A stretch of DNA of 14,886 nt from Lachnospiraceae bacterium UBA1778. GTDB taxonomy: Bacteria > Bacillota > Clostridia > Lachnospirales > Lachnospiraceae. The notes beneath the pieces were generated by a model. It was not told where the DNA came from, did not search any database, and saw nothing but the letters and a program-made list of their open reading frames with translations. Where the stretch lies: NCBI GenBank assembly GCA_002315255.1, contig DCGM01000062.1, forward strand, positions 4,946 through 19,831, read 5' to 3'. This document shows, one piece after another, positions 6,317 through 13,696 of this stretch. Positions within the stretch are counted from its first letter, which is position 1. The number at the start of each line of letters is the position of its first letter. A program made the translations under genes and the position numbers.

Positions 6317-8644
6317 ATGAAGGGGTTCTATATTGCAGCCGCCTATTTCCGGAAGTCGAAGTTCCAGGTCATCATCGTAGCGCTGATGATTACTCTCGCT
6401 GCGTTTGTAATGGGACTGGCGCTTGGATTAGCGACAGATTATACCGACAATTTTAACCGGACGCATGAACGCCTGAATGCGGAACATATCACGATCGATT
6501 TCGCTGATATAGGGAATTCAGGAAAGGATGCGCTGACCGAGAAGATCGAAGCGGATGACCGGATTACGGAATATGGCATTTCAGATGTGCTGATAGGAAA
6601 CGGAAGCTGCCCGTTCGGAGAAAACGGCCTTTTGATCTCCTCCTTTTTACCGATGCGTTTTTCTGATGCGGAGAAACTGGCGGTCGGCCGTTATGAGATC
6701 ACCGGCGAAGGAGACGAGGGCGACGGTTTTATCCCGTACATCTTCAGCTTTTATTATAAAATCGGGGACGAGTTTACCGTCTCGCTGGACAGCGGGGAGT
6801 TTTCGTTCCGGATAAAAGGGTTTTATAACAATCTGACTACCGGCACAGTCAACTGTAAAACGGTGGTGCTTCTACTGAATGACGAGACCTTCGACCGCTT
6901 CGAGGCGGCCGGGCTTCGTCGCGGCTATCATATCGGCTTACAGCTTGCCAGTCCCGGCGAAGCAGAGCGGCTGGAGCCTGATATGATTACGGAGCTATCC
7001 GATGCGGCTCCGGGACTGGTTTTCGCGCAGTCCACAAACTATGTGAAGCTTTCGAAGAGCCGCTATATCAGCGAGAAGGTTTTCGTGGGCATTCTGTTCG
7101 CCGCAGCCTTTGTGGTTCTCACAGTGCTGCTTTCTGTAATCGCCTTCTCCCTTTCGAATTACGTAAAGGAAAACATGCACAATTTCGGTGTTTTAAAGGC
7201 CCTCGGATATGAAAGCCGGAACCTGATGTCGCCGATCATTGTCGCAATGCTTTCGCTTTCTCTCGCGGCCGCTTCGGTCGGCTGCGGATTATCCTATCTG
7301 CTTCTGCCTACGATCAATACGATACTGGAAGAGCAGTCCGGCATTCCTTATACTATTCGATTTTTACTTCTTCCGGATGCGGTTACGGTCGGGAGCATTG
7401 CGCTCCTGGTCTTTTTAACGGCTCTCCTCTCGATGATAAAGATCCGCGGCATCCAGCCGATCACAGCCATCAAGCCTATGCGGAAAGAGGCTCGCGGCAT
7501 CTTATCACTCCCGCTTCAGCGGACGAAGCTTGAATTAAACTTTGCGCTCGGTCTGAAAGCGATTTTCTCGGACATTAAAAAATATCTCGTCTTTCTTCTG
7601 ACCGCCTGCCTGATCACCATTATGCTTTGTGTAGCCATCTTCTGTTCCGATAATATCCTTCAGCACTCGGAACGGATCTTCCGCTGTATTTTTGGCAATA
7701 CATCGGATCTTATGGTGCGTATGAATACTGCAGATGAGGACGCAGCAACCGGGTGGCTTAAGGAACAGGAAGAAGTTGAGCTTATGTTTCTTATGACGCA
7801 GGGTTCTGTCTGCCATATGGAGGGCGGAAAGATTGATGCAGCCTGCCGGGATGAGGAAGGATTCGCACAATGCGGCTATCTTCTCTTGACCGGAAGCTTT
7901 CCGTCATCAGAAACGGAGCTTTCGCTAAACTATGTATATGCTGAAAAACATGGGCTTAAGATCGGTGACAGCATGACGCTTAACAGCAACGGAAAAGAGG
8001 AAACCTACACGGTCTCCGGGCTCTTCCAGGACGCCTCCTTCGGCGGTCGGAATCTGTTCCTGACACGTGAGGGCTACGAGCGTCTGACGGAGCTGTATTC
8101 GCTTTCCTATATGGTGAACCTGAAGGAAGGGGAAGATCTCGAAGCATTTATCGATAAGATTAAGAGTGAATTGCCCTCTGTAGGCGTGATCAATTACCGC
8201 GAATATATGAATGGCATGAGCAGTAACTATATCCGGATGCTAAATGCAATGATTGTTGTCATCATCATCATTTCAGTGCTGATCTCCGTCCTCGTGCTCT
8301 CCATCATCGTGAATATGATTCTGTTTAATAAACGCAGGGAGCATGGCATTTTAAAGTCGCTCGGCTTTGTCACGTCGCAGATCGTTTTCCAGACGGCGGT
8401 AAGCTTTCTTCCGATGGCGCTTCTGGGATCGGTGATCGGCTTGCTGATTTCGCGAGACGGCGTGTGCGCTTTATTCTCGTATTTCGTCCGCGATATCGGC
8501 ATTGCGAGCTTCGGCGAATCCGTTCAGACAGTCTCGCTCGTGCTCTGCGGGCTCGGATTTACGCTCTTTACCTTCGCGGTCACCTGCATCCTTTCCGCTA
8601 AAGTACGGAAAACGGTGCCGCATGATCTTTTTAATAACGAATAA
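6317..8644 (+). CDS. ABC transporter permease with two FtsX domains (775 aa)
   Basis: This is the membrane partner of the preceding ATPase. A first membrane helix (about 17-40) is followed by an extracytoplasmic domain of about 210 residues, helices at about 255-280, 300-325 and 350-372, then a second half with a helix at about 423-443, another external domain of about 190 residues, and helices at about 643-672, 690-715 and 735-765. Each half carries the FtsX signature after its second helix, GVLKALGY and GILKSLGF, so the gene is an internal duplication of the FtsX unit. The layout fits exporters or stress modules related to BceB/YtrF and distinguishes it from MacB, which has one FtsX unit. 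The substrate is unknown; no two-component system or lipoprotein lies beside it to suggest antimicrobial-peptide sensing. The ATG at 6317 follows GGGGTGG (6306-6312); a TTG at 6296 in frame would overlap the ATPase and is less likely. Confidence 0.9.
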   Translation: MKGFYIAAAYFRKSKFQVIIVALMITLAAFVMGLALGLATDYTDNFNRTHERLNAEHITIDFADIGNSGKDALTEKIEADDRITEYGISDVLIGNGSCPFGENGLLISSFLPMRFSDAEKLAVGRYEITGEGDEGDGFIPYIFSFYYKIGDEFTVSLDSGEFSFRIKGFYNNLTTGTVNCKTVVLLLNDETFDRFEAAGLRRGYHIGLQLASPGEAERLEPDMITELSDAAPGLVFAQSTNYVKLSKSRYISEKVFVGILFAAAFVVLTVLLSVIAFSLSNYVKENMHNFGVLKALGYESRNLMSPIIVAMLSLSLAAASVGCGLSYLLLPTINTILEEQSGIPYTIRFLLLPDAVTVGSIALLVFLTALLSMIKIRGIQPITAIKPMRKEARGILSLPLQRTKLELNFALGLKAIFSDIKKYLVFLLTACLITIMLCVAIFCSDNILQHSERIFRCIFGNTSDLMVRMNTADEDAATGWLKEQEEVELMFLMTQGSVCHMEGGKIDAACRDEEGFAQCGYLLLTGSFPSSETELSLNYVYAEKHGLKIGDSMTLNSNGKEETYTVSGLFQDASFGGRNLFLTREGYERLTELYSLSYMVNLKEGEDLEAFIDKIKSELPSVGVINYREYMNGMSSNYIRMLNAMIVVIIIISVLISVLVLSIIVNMILFNKRREHGILKSLGFVTSQIVFQTAVSFLPMALLGSVIGLLISRDGVCALFSYFVRDIGIASFGESVQTVSLVLCGLGFTLFTFAVTCILSAKVRKTVPHDLFNNE

Positions 8645-8682
8645 TCCTCTAACAGGTATAGAAGAGTAAAAGGAGTAGAATA

Positions 8683-9717
8683 ATGGAGAGATCTGTTCCG
8701 TTCGATAATAATCTTTCTAAGGTCTGTAACAGTTTTTCAGATGCTTCGGGAAGTCCGTCGGCCCTCGCATACGGGAGGATTGAAGGCGTCCAAAAACCGG
8801 TGTCCCGCATCTTTTTCGGGACGGCGATCCCGCCGATGCTGGCTGGGGATCCGGCGCATGAACTTTTAGACGCCGCATTTTCTATGGGGATTAACGCCTT
8901 TGACTGTGCGCGCGGCTACGGCCGTGCGGAAAACAGCCTCGGCCAATGGATTAAAGACCGGAACAACCGGGAGCGCATCGTCATCCTCTCGAAGTGCGGC
9001 AATGTGGATTCCGAAGGAAACGTTCTCGTAAACCATGACCGCATCCTAAAAGAACTGGATGAAAGCCTGGAGGCGCTTCAGACCGATTATATCGATATCT
9101 ATCTCCTTCATCGCGATGACCCGCATACTCCTGTCTCAGAGTTTATCGACACGCTTAACGAAGCAAAAAACGCCGGAAAGATATCAGCTTTCGGCGTTTC
9201 GAACTGGACACGGGAGCGTATAGAAGAAGCGAATGGTTATGCGGCAGCGAATGGGCTGGAAGGATTCTCTTTATCGAGTCCGAATTACGGTCTCGCGCGC
9301 CAGATGGCCGATCCTTGGGGAGGCGACTGCATAACGATTTCAGGCCCTGAGAATGCTATGGCGCGGGAATGGTATGCCCGGACCGAGATGCCAGTGCTCG
9401 CATATTCCAGCTTAGGCCGCGGATTCTTCAGCGGAAAGTTCCGGGCATTCGATTATGACAAAGCAAAAGAAAGCTTAGATGGGCCGAGTCAGAAGGGCTA
9501 TCTCTATGAAGAAAACATGCAGCGGCTTCGAAATGCAGAAATCCTGGCGGAGCGCTATCACTCCCGCGTGCCGGAAATCGCGATGCGCTACATTTTCAGC
9601 ACAGGAATGAACCTGTATGCAGCGGTCAGCACGATAAATCCGGCACGGCTTTTAGAGAATATCGCGGCTTCAAATATGCCGCTTAGCGCAGAAGATGTCG
9701 CCTTTTTAGAATCTTAA
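8683..9717 (+). CDS. Aldo/keto reductase family oxidoreductase (344 aa)
   Basis: This is an NAD(P)H-dependent (beta/alpha)8-barrel reductase of aldehydes or ketones, cytoplasmic. The catalytic tetrad is visible: D74 and Y79 in FDCARGYG, K104 in ILSKCG and H143 in LLHRDD. DYIDIYLLHRDD, KISAFGVSNW and YSSLGRGFFSG are typical AKR strands, and the C-terminal AVSTINPARLLENI stretch is the usual cofactor-phosphate region. About 40 residues precede the barrel, longer than in many members, and there is a long loop PNYGLARQMADPWGGDC after the conserved PNYG. The substrate is unknown. A clear AAAGGAG precedes the ATG by eight bases. It lies 38 bp after the permease gene with no terminator seen between, so read-through from the ABC promoter is likely, though a functional link to transport is not evident. 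Confidence 0.93.
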   Translation: MERSVPFDNNLSKVCNSFSDASGSPSALAYGRIEGVQKPVSRIFFGTAIPPMLAGDPAHELLDAAFSMGINAFDCARGYGRAENSLGQWIKDRNNRERIVILSKCGNVDSEGNVLVNHDRILKELDESLEALQTDYIDIYLLHRDDPHTPVSEFIDTLNEAKNAGKISAFGVSNWTRERIEEANGYAAANGLEGFSLSSPNYGLARQMADPWGGDCITISGPENAMAREWYARTEMPVLAYSSLGRGFFSGKFRAFDYDKAKESLDGPSQKGYLYEENMQRLRNAEILAERYHSRVPEIAMRYIFSTGMNLYAAVSTINPARLLENIAASNMPLSAEDVAFLES

Positions 9718-9746
9718 ATGGAATGTAGAATCTGCGTGCAAATCTG

Positions 9747-10727
9747 TCACTTACAGAAATCTTCGATAATCTCGAGACAGATCGCTTGTTCACTGATCGG
9801 GAAAACAGGATAAACATGCCAAAGGCCGACTCCCTTAACCAGCGTTACATTGATTCTGGCTTTACACATCTTATCGTAAAGCTTTAAATCATCCGCGCAA
9901 AGAATATCGCAATCTCCCACAAACATAAGCGTATCCGGGAATCCTTTATAATCGCCGTAAAGCGGGCTGATCTCGGGCAGGCTCAGGTCTGCGTCCTTGG
10001 TCCAAAGCTTCGCATATTCCGCAACTTCCGCTTTACAAAGGACTCCGTCTCTGGACTGATAATCAGCTATCTCGCTGTTCGAAAAACTGAGGTCTGCGGC
10101 CGGAGCCATCACGACCACCTTTTCCGGCAACTTCTGCCCGCTCGTTTTCAGGCGTAACACAAAGCCGAGCGTTATCGTGCCGCCAGCGGAATCGCCCATG
10201 ATGATGATCGGTTTGTCCTGTTTTAAAAGCTCATCATAGACCTTCTGAATCATCTGATAAGTCTCCTGATAATCGGCTTCCGGCGCCAGCGGATAGATCG
10301 GCATATACACTTTAGCGCCCAATGAATCCACGAGCTTATCACAGAAATCAATGTGCTGCTCACTGATTTCCCAAACCCAAGCACCTCCATGAATGTATAA
10401 AACGTTCAGATCCTGGCTTTCGCCGGAAAGAACATAAACATCACCATAGTCAAAAGTCTCTTTTTCCAGTTTGTTTGCGGTTTCCACATCCGGGAACGCC
10501 TGCTCGGTACGGGCATAGAGATACGGCAGGTATTGCTCCCTGAATGCGGTCATAATCTCCTCTTCGGACTTTCCCCAATACCCGTGTCTCTCATAAAGCG
10601 CTTCCCGAAATGCTAACGTATTTACGGATGCGCTCATTTCAATCGTGGACTGAACGGGCGGCTTCGTACAAGCTGAAAATGACAGAACCAGAACTGCAAT
10701 CATTAATGCTGCAAACATTTTTTTCAT
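9747..10727 (-). CDS. Alpha/beta-hydrolase esterase of the HSL type, predicted lipoprotein (326 aa)
   Basis: This is a serine hydrolase likely to cleave short-chain esters outside the membrane. It opens with MKKM and a hydrophobic stretch ending LSFSAC, a near-lipobox with C20 as the lipidation site (the -3 residue is F, not the usual L). The oxyanion motif HGGAW (113-117), the nucleophile elbow GDSAGG (S180), an acid (D274 in VGDCDIL) and H304 (GLWHVYP) complete the triad. The arrangement matches the hormone-sensitive-lipase family (Abhydrolase_3). The start is ATG 10727 because GAGGAG (10740-10735) is seven bases ahead; the in-frame ATG at 10733 is only one base from that site. It is the last gene of a minus-strand run, 26 bp after the GNAT gene, and converges on the aldo/keto reductase gene with only 29 bp between stops and no visible terminator. 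Substrate unknown. Confidence 0.9.
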   Translation of the reverse strand: MKKMFAALMIAVLVLSFSACTKPPVQSTIEMSASVNTLAFREALYERHGYWGKSEEEIMTAFREQYLPYLYARTEQAFPDVETANKLEKETFDYGDVYVLSGESQDLNVLYIHGGAWVWEISEQHIDFCDKLVDSLGAKVYMPIYPLAPEADYQETYQMIQKVYDELLKQDKPIIIMGDSAGGTITLGFVLRLKTSGQKLPEKVVVMAPAADLSFSNSEIADYQSRDGVLCKAEVAEYAKLWTKDADLSLPEISPLYGDYKGFPDTLMFVGDCDILCADDLKLYDKMCKARINVTLVKGVGLWHVYPVFPISEQAICLEIIEDFCK

Positions 10728-10753
10728 AATCATTCTCCTCTATTTCGATTCAT

Positions 10754-11284
10754 TTATAACTCGATTTCGCACTCATACCATGTGAGCGTTTTTCCCCGAT
10801 ATTCTTCCTCGCCTGATTGACCATTTCGGTGCATACCGCACTTTTCCATCACCTTCCGGCTTCCGATATTTCCTTCAAAATATCGGGCGATCAGCCTTTT
10901 AAAGCCCATCTCTCTAAGCTCATTGATAATCGCGGCGACAGCTTCCGTCGCAAATCCCTGACCCTTATATGCCGGATCAATGACATATCCTAATTCAATC
11001 GAATCATCCTCATACCCGCAATCATTCACGAACCCTATCAGACACTCGTCCAGATAGATGCCGTATTCCAGATGTTTCGTATCTTCCACCTGGCTGAACC
11101 TGATCAGCTTATCCGCCAATTCATAGAACTGCTCCAAATCAGAGTAGTCTGGAACCATAAAGGTTTCCGTGATTTCCGGATTCTGCAGCATCTCAACGAG
11201 GCGGTCCCGGTCTTCTTTCCGATATGGACGGATCGTCAGCCTGTTCGTCTTTATGCATTCTTTTTTCACGATACATCTGCTCAT
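10754..11284 (-). CDS. GNAT acetyltransferase, RimJ/RimL type (176 aa)
   Basis: This is a compact Acetyltransf_3-type GNAT enzyme expected to acetylate a protein N-terminus or small amine from acetyl-CoA. The start TNRLTIRPYRKEDRDRLVEML is the usual first strand and helix of the RimJ/RimL group. Motif A is ELGYVIDPAYKGQGFATEA (97-115) with the CoA pyrophosphate loop KGQGFA (107-112), and motif B is NIGSRKVMEKCGM (139-151), which positions the catalytic region. The ATG at 11284 follows GGAAGGGA about seven bases upstream. The 54-bp gap from the amidohydrolase gene consists almost entirely of a 16-bp tandem repeat that supplies additional Shine-Dalgarno-like GGAAGG copies. The gene is probably part of the SulP operon. 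A resistance or ribosomal-protein role cannot be concluded from sequence. Confidence 0.9.
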   Translation of the reverse strand: MSRCIVKKECIKTNRLTIRPYRKEDRDRLVEMLQNPEITETFMVPDYSDLEQFYELADKLIRFSQVEDTKHLEYGIYLDECLIGFVNDCGYEDDSIELGYVIDPAYKGQGFATEAVAAIINELREMGFKRLIARYFEGNIGSRKVMEKCGMHRNGQSGEEEYRGKTLTWYECEIEL

Positions 11285-11292
11285 ATCATTTC

Positions 11293-11332
11293 CCTTCCGT
11301 CATCGAAACCTTCCGTTATTGAAACCTTCCGT
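11293..11332. repeat. 16-bp tandem repeat, 2.5 copies, between amidohydrolase and GNAT genes
   Basis: The unit CCTTCCGT-YATYGAAA occurs at 11293-11308 and 11309-11324 with two pyrimidine transitions, and a half copy CCTTCCGT follows at 11325-11332. Read on the coding (minus) strand each copy presents ACGGAAGG, a Shine-Dalgarno-like string. The array ends a few bases upstream of the GNAT start, and the copy nearest the gene is its probable ribosome binding site. It looks like slippage duplication of the binding-site region. Confidence 0.8.
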
Positions 11333-11338
11333 CCCTCT

Positions 11339-12130
11339 CTAATTCAAAAGCTGTTCCGCGTTCTTCCAAAGAATCTTCTCTTCCAAACTGTCGGAAAGCC
11401 CCAGCGCGTGAAACCTCTTTAGTTCTTCCGATGCATCCCACATCGGAAAATCGGTTCCGAACAAAATACGGTTTTCGTCAAAGCACCCGATCAGTTTCCG
11501 TGCGCGGTCTAAAGAAATCAACCCGAGAGTGCTCGAGGTGTCAATCCACACATTCTCGTTTTCAGATAAAAACCGTGCTCCGTCCTCCCATTCGGAATAT
11601 CCTCCGAAATGCGCGGCGATGCAGACTAATCCCGGGATTTCCTTCAAAACCTTCGCAAGCCGCACGGGATTCGAATATTCATACCGGCAGTCGCCCGTAT
11701 GAATCAGAATCGGAAGTTTTGCCTCCCGGACAGCGTCAAACATCTCGAGCGCAGACGGGTCATCTAAAGCAAACTTCTGCATATCCGGGTGAATCTTAAA
11801 TCCCTTCAAGCCGAGCGCTTTCACCGTCTGTATCAGTTCCGAAAAATCCGGACATTGCGGATGAATGGCGGCATAACCGGTCAGCCGGTCAGGATATTTT
11901 CTGACGCTGTCGGCGATAAATGCATTGATAGCCCCCACATTCCCCGGGCGGATAGCCACCGAATGAATGACCGCGTGCCAAATCCCCGCCCGGTCGTAGT
12001 TTTCTACCAAGCCGGACAGTCTTCCGTTCTCTTCCATCGTAAGCCCGTAAAAATCCCCGATGCTGTTTACCGCTTTCTCCGCTATAGCATCCGGAAATAT
12101 ATGTGCATGAAAATCACAAATAGGTTGCAT
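11339..12130 (-). CDS. Metal-dependent amidohydrolase family 2 protein (263 aa)
   Basis: This is a TIM-barrel hydrolase or decarboxylase of the Amidohydro_2 type, cytoplasmic. The metal and catalytic residues expected of the family are visible: H8 and H10 in DFHAHIFPD, H114 in GFKIHPD, H144 in LPILIHTGD, H174 in AAHFGG and D227 in LFGTDFPMWD. Family members act on cyclic amides, lactones or aromatic acids (for example ACMSD and resorcylate decarboxylase), so the substrate is open. The start ATG 12130 is chosen because the family begins a few residues before DFHAH. A TTG nine codons upstream (12157) would add MRRRKKKSE, which is merely the SulP lysine-rich tail read in another frame. The ATG follows the SulP stop by one base, with no strong separate ribosome binding site, so translation is probably coupled to SulP. 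The GNAT gene follows after 54 bp. Confidence 0.9.
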   Translation of the reverse strand: MQPICDFHAHIFPDAIAEKAVNSIGDFYGLTMEENGRLSGLVENYDRAGIWHAVIHSVAIRPGNVGAINAFIADSVRKYPDRLTGYAAIHPQCPDFSELIQTVKALGLKGFKIHPDMQKFALDDPSALEMFDAVREAKLPILIHTGDCRYEYSNPVRLAKVLKEIPGLVCIAAHFGGYSEWEDGARFLSENENVWIDTSSTLGLISLDRARKLIGCFDENRILFGTDFPMWDASEELKRFHALGLSDSLEEKILWKNAEQLLN

Positions 12131-12131
12131 T

Positions 12132-13382
12132 TCACTTTTTTTCTTTCTTCTTCGCAATTATCTTAAATATGAACGCTAAAACGATTCCGGCTCCGATAGC
12201 GACCACAAGATTGAATACTACTGTGAGTACAAACGTGATAACAAGAACTGCAATGTCACCCTTCGGTCCTGTCCGGCATATCTTAACGAACGGTCTCCAC
12301 TGGCACATGTTATAGGCCACAATGAAAAGGATGGCTGCGATCGTCGGCATTGGAATCCATGCGGCAAAAGGCATAAGGACGGCCAGTATAAGCGCAAGGA
12401 CTATGGCATGTACAATCCCGGCTACCGGAGTTCTGCCTCCGCTTTTAATGTTTGCGGCTGTTCTGGCGATGGCGCCTGTGGCAGGAATACCGCCAAAGAG
12501 CGCGGAGCCTATATTGCCGATGCCCTGTGCAATGAGCTCCATATTGGGCCTATGCTGGCTGTCTACCATATTATCCGCAACCACGCACGAAAGTAATGAC
12601 TCTATTCCGGCAAGTATTGCAATGGTAAACGCATCAGGCAATACCTGAAGCATAAGCGAACCGCTGAGTTCAGGCATGACGAATCGGGGGAGTCCTGCTG
12701 TTATGGTATAGAGGTCTCCGATGGTATTTACCGGAATGCCCGTAAGCTTTACGATTACTATCCCTACTATGACTGCAATCAGGCTTCCGGGTATGGTCTT
12801 GGAAATCTTAGGCCAAATAATCAGTATCGCGAGGCTGATGCCTCCGACTAATACCGCCCAAAGGTTTATGGTTCCGAAATTCGCGATAACGGCTTTGAGC
12901 TTGTCCATCGTTTCTATGGCAATAGTTCCAGCGGGGAATGTTATTCCCGAAAAATCCTTTATTTGTCCGATAGCAATCGTTACAGCGATTCCCGCTGTAA
13001 ATCCTGTGGTTATGGTATTCGGAATATATTTAATGAGTCCGCCGAGCTTAAGGACTCCCATCAGTATGAGGAGAATTCCCGCCATTATTGTGGCAAGCGC
13101 CAGTCCTGACATTCCCTTAGTTGCCACAATCCCCGCCACTATCGTCGCAAATGCGGCTGTCGGTCCTGCAATCTGGACTGTGCTTCCGCCGAAGAAAGAA
13201 ATCAGAAATCCGGCGAGAACGGCTGTGTACAAGCCCTGCTCCGGGCCTACACCTGATGCGAGAGCAAGCGCTATTGAAAGCGGTAATGCAATAATCGCCA
13301 CGATAAGTCCTGAAACCAGATCTTTAACGAACTGCTTTAAAGAATAGTTTTTCAGGCAGGTAAATAACATTGGTTTAAACAT
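12132..13382 (-). CDS. SulP/SLC26 anion transporter lacking the STAS domain (416 aa)
   Basis: This is an integral membrane transporter of the SulP/SLC26 family, which moves sulfate, bicarbonate or dicarboxylates by proton or sodium coupling or exchange. The family signature spans about residues 43-78 (SGVGPEQGLYTAVLAGF, then GGSTVQIAGPTAAFA), and PNTITTGFTAGIAVTI (121-136) is another SulP hallmark. The whole length is hydrophobic and fits the 14-segment SulP core. Typical bacterial SulP proteins are about 500-600 residues with a cytoplasmic STAS domain after the membrane core. This one ends eight charged residues after the last membrane segment (FIFKIIAKKKEKK) and has no STAS; the next gene starts one base after its stop and is not STAS either. 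The ATG is supported by GAAGGAAG about eight bases upstream. It is the first gene of the minus-strand operon. The transported anion cannot be told from the sequence. Confidence 0.93.
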   Translation of the reverse strand: MFKPMLFTCLKNYSLKQFVKDLVSGLIVAIIALPLSIALALASGVGPEQGLYTAVLAGFLISFFGGSTVQIAGPTAAFATIVAGIVATKGMSGLALATIMAGILLILMGVLKLGGLIKYIPNTITTGFTAGIAVTIAIGQIKDFSGITFPAGTIAIETMDKLKAVIANFGTINLWAVLVGGISLAILIIWPKISKTIPGSLIAVIVGIVIVKLTGIPVNTIGDLYTITAGLPRFVMPELSGSLMLQVLPDAFTIAILAGIESLLSCVVADNMVDSQHRPNMELIAQGIGNIGSALFGGIPATGAIARTAANIKSGGRTPVAGIVHAIVLALILAVLMPFAAWIPMPTIAAILFIVAYNMCQWRPFVKICRTGPKGDIAVLVITFVLTVVFNLVVAIGAGIVLAFIFKIIAKKKEKK

Positions 13383-13418
13383 AACGACTACTTCCTTCGT
13401 ATATTTTTGTCTAATATC

Positions 13419-13429
13419 CGAACGGTTCG
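13419..13429. promoter_or_regulatory. Short palindrome in the SulP leader
   Basis: CGAACGGTTCG is a perfect inverted repeat around one base, nested inside a looser CCGAA/TTCGG pair (13418-13438). It lies between the predicted SulP promoter and its ribosome binding site, a usual place for a repressor operator. It is short enough to be chance. Confidence 0.3.
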
Positions 13430-13461
13430 AGAATTCGGTATCTTACTTTTTGCCATACTGA

Positions 13462-13490
13462 AGCATATTATCTTTAGCGGCATTCGTCAA
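13462..13490 (-). promoter_or_regulatory. Promoter for the SulP operon
   Basis: On the minus strand TTGACG (13490-13485; five of six matches to the -35 consensus) is followed after exactly 17 bases by TATGCT (13467-13462; four of six to the -10). Transcription would start near 13455, giving a leader of about 75 bases that contains the CGAAC/GTTCG palindrome. No further promoter was seen in the gaps between the downstream genes. Confidence 0.65.
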
Positions 13491-13696
13491 GTGCATCTAC
13501 ATGATTTATATAGGGTAAGGAATCTGTTTCTTCATGATAGAAGATATAGATAGTAGAACCGCGGAAAGCGAAATGTATCCATCATTTTTTTCATACGATA
13601 GCAGAACAAAACGTACGTCCCCAAGCACCGTTCTTCTTTATCTGACAAAAAAGGTATGTCAGCTAATAGATCGCAGCCATAGCCTTTTCTGCGGTT

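Larger units (their letters stand above)
13383..13696. other. Divergent intergenic region between SulP and the surface protein gene
   Basis: This 314-bp stretch holds the SulP promoter and leader on its left. To the right, a TATATA-type -10-like element at about 13507-13512 and a GGTAAGG at 13513-13519 face the surface protein gene but lack a good -35. A 66-codon reading frame (13534-13734) overlaps the surface protein out of frame and has no recognisable protein character. Immediately before the surface protein, 13664-13669 reads TAATAG, two stops in its frame. Confidence 0.55.

Noticed and set aside
12131..12157. TTG start at 12157 for the amidohydrolase
   Set aside because: The added residues are the lysine-rich SulP tail in another frame; ATG 12130 sits at the family's usual N-terminus and directly follows the SulP stop.
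12721..13347. Antisense open frame of 208 codons opposite the SulP gene
   Set aside because: The proline/isoleucine-rich product mirrors the SulP membrane codons; no start signal or recognisable domain.
13647..13653. A AAA AAG slippery heptamer, possible programmed -1 frameshift into the surface protein
   Set aside because: A -1 shift here leads to a frame that stops at the TAG at 13680, and a +1 shift reaches TAA TAG at 13664; neither connects to the surface protein.
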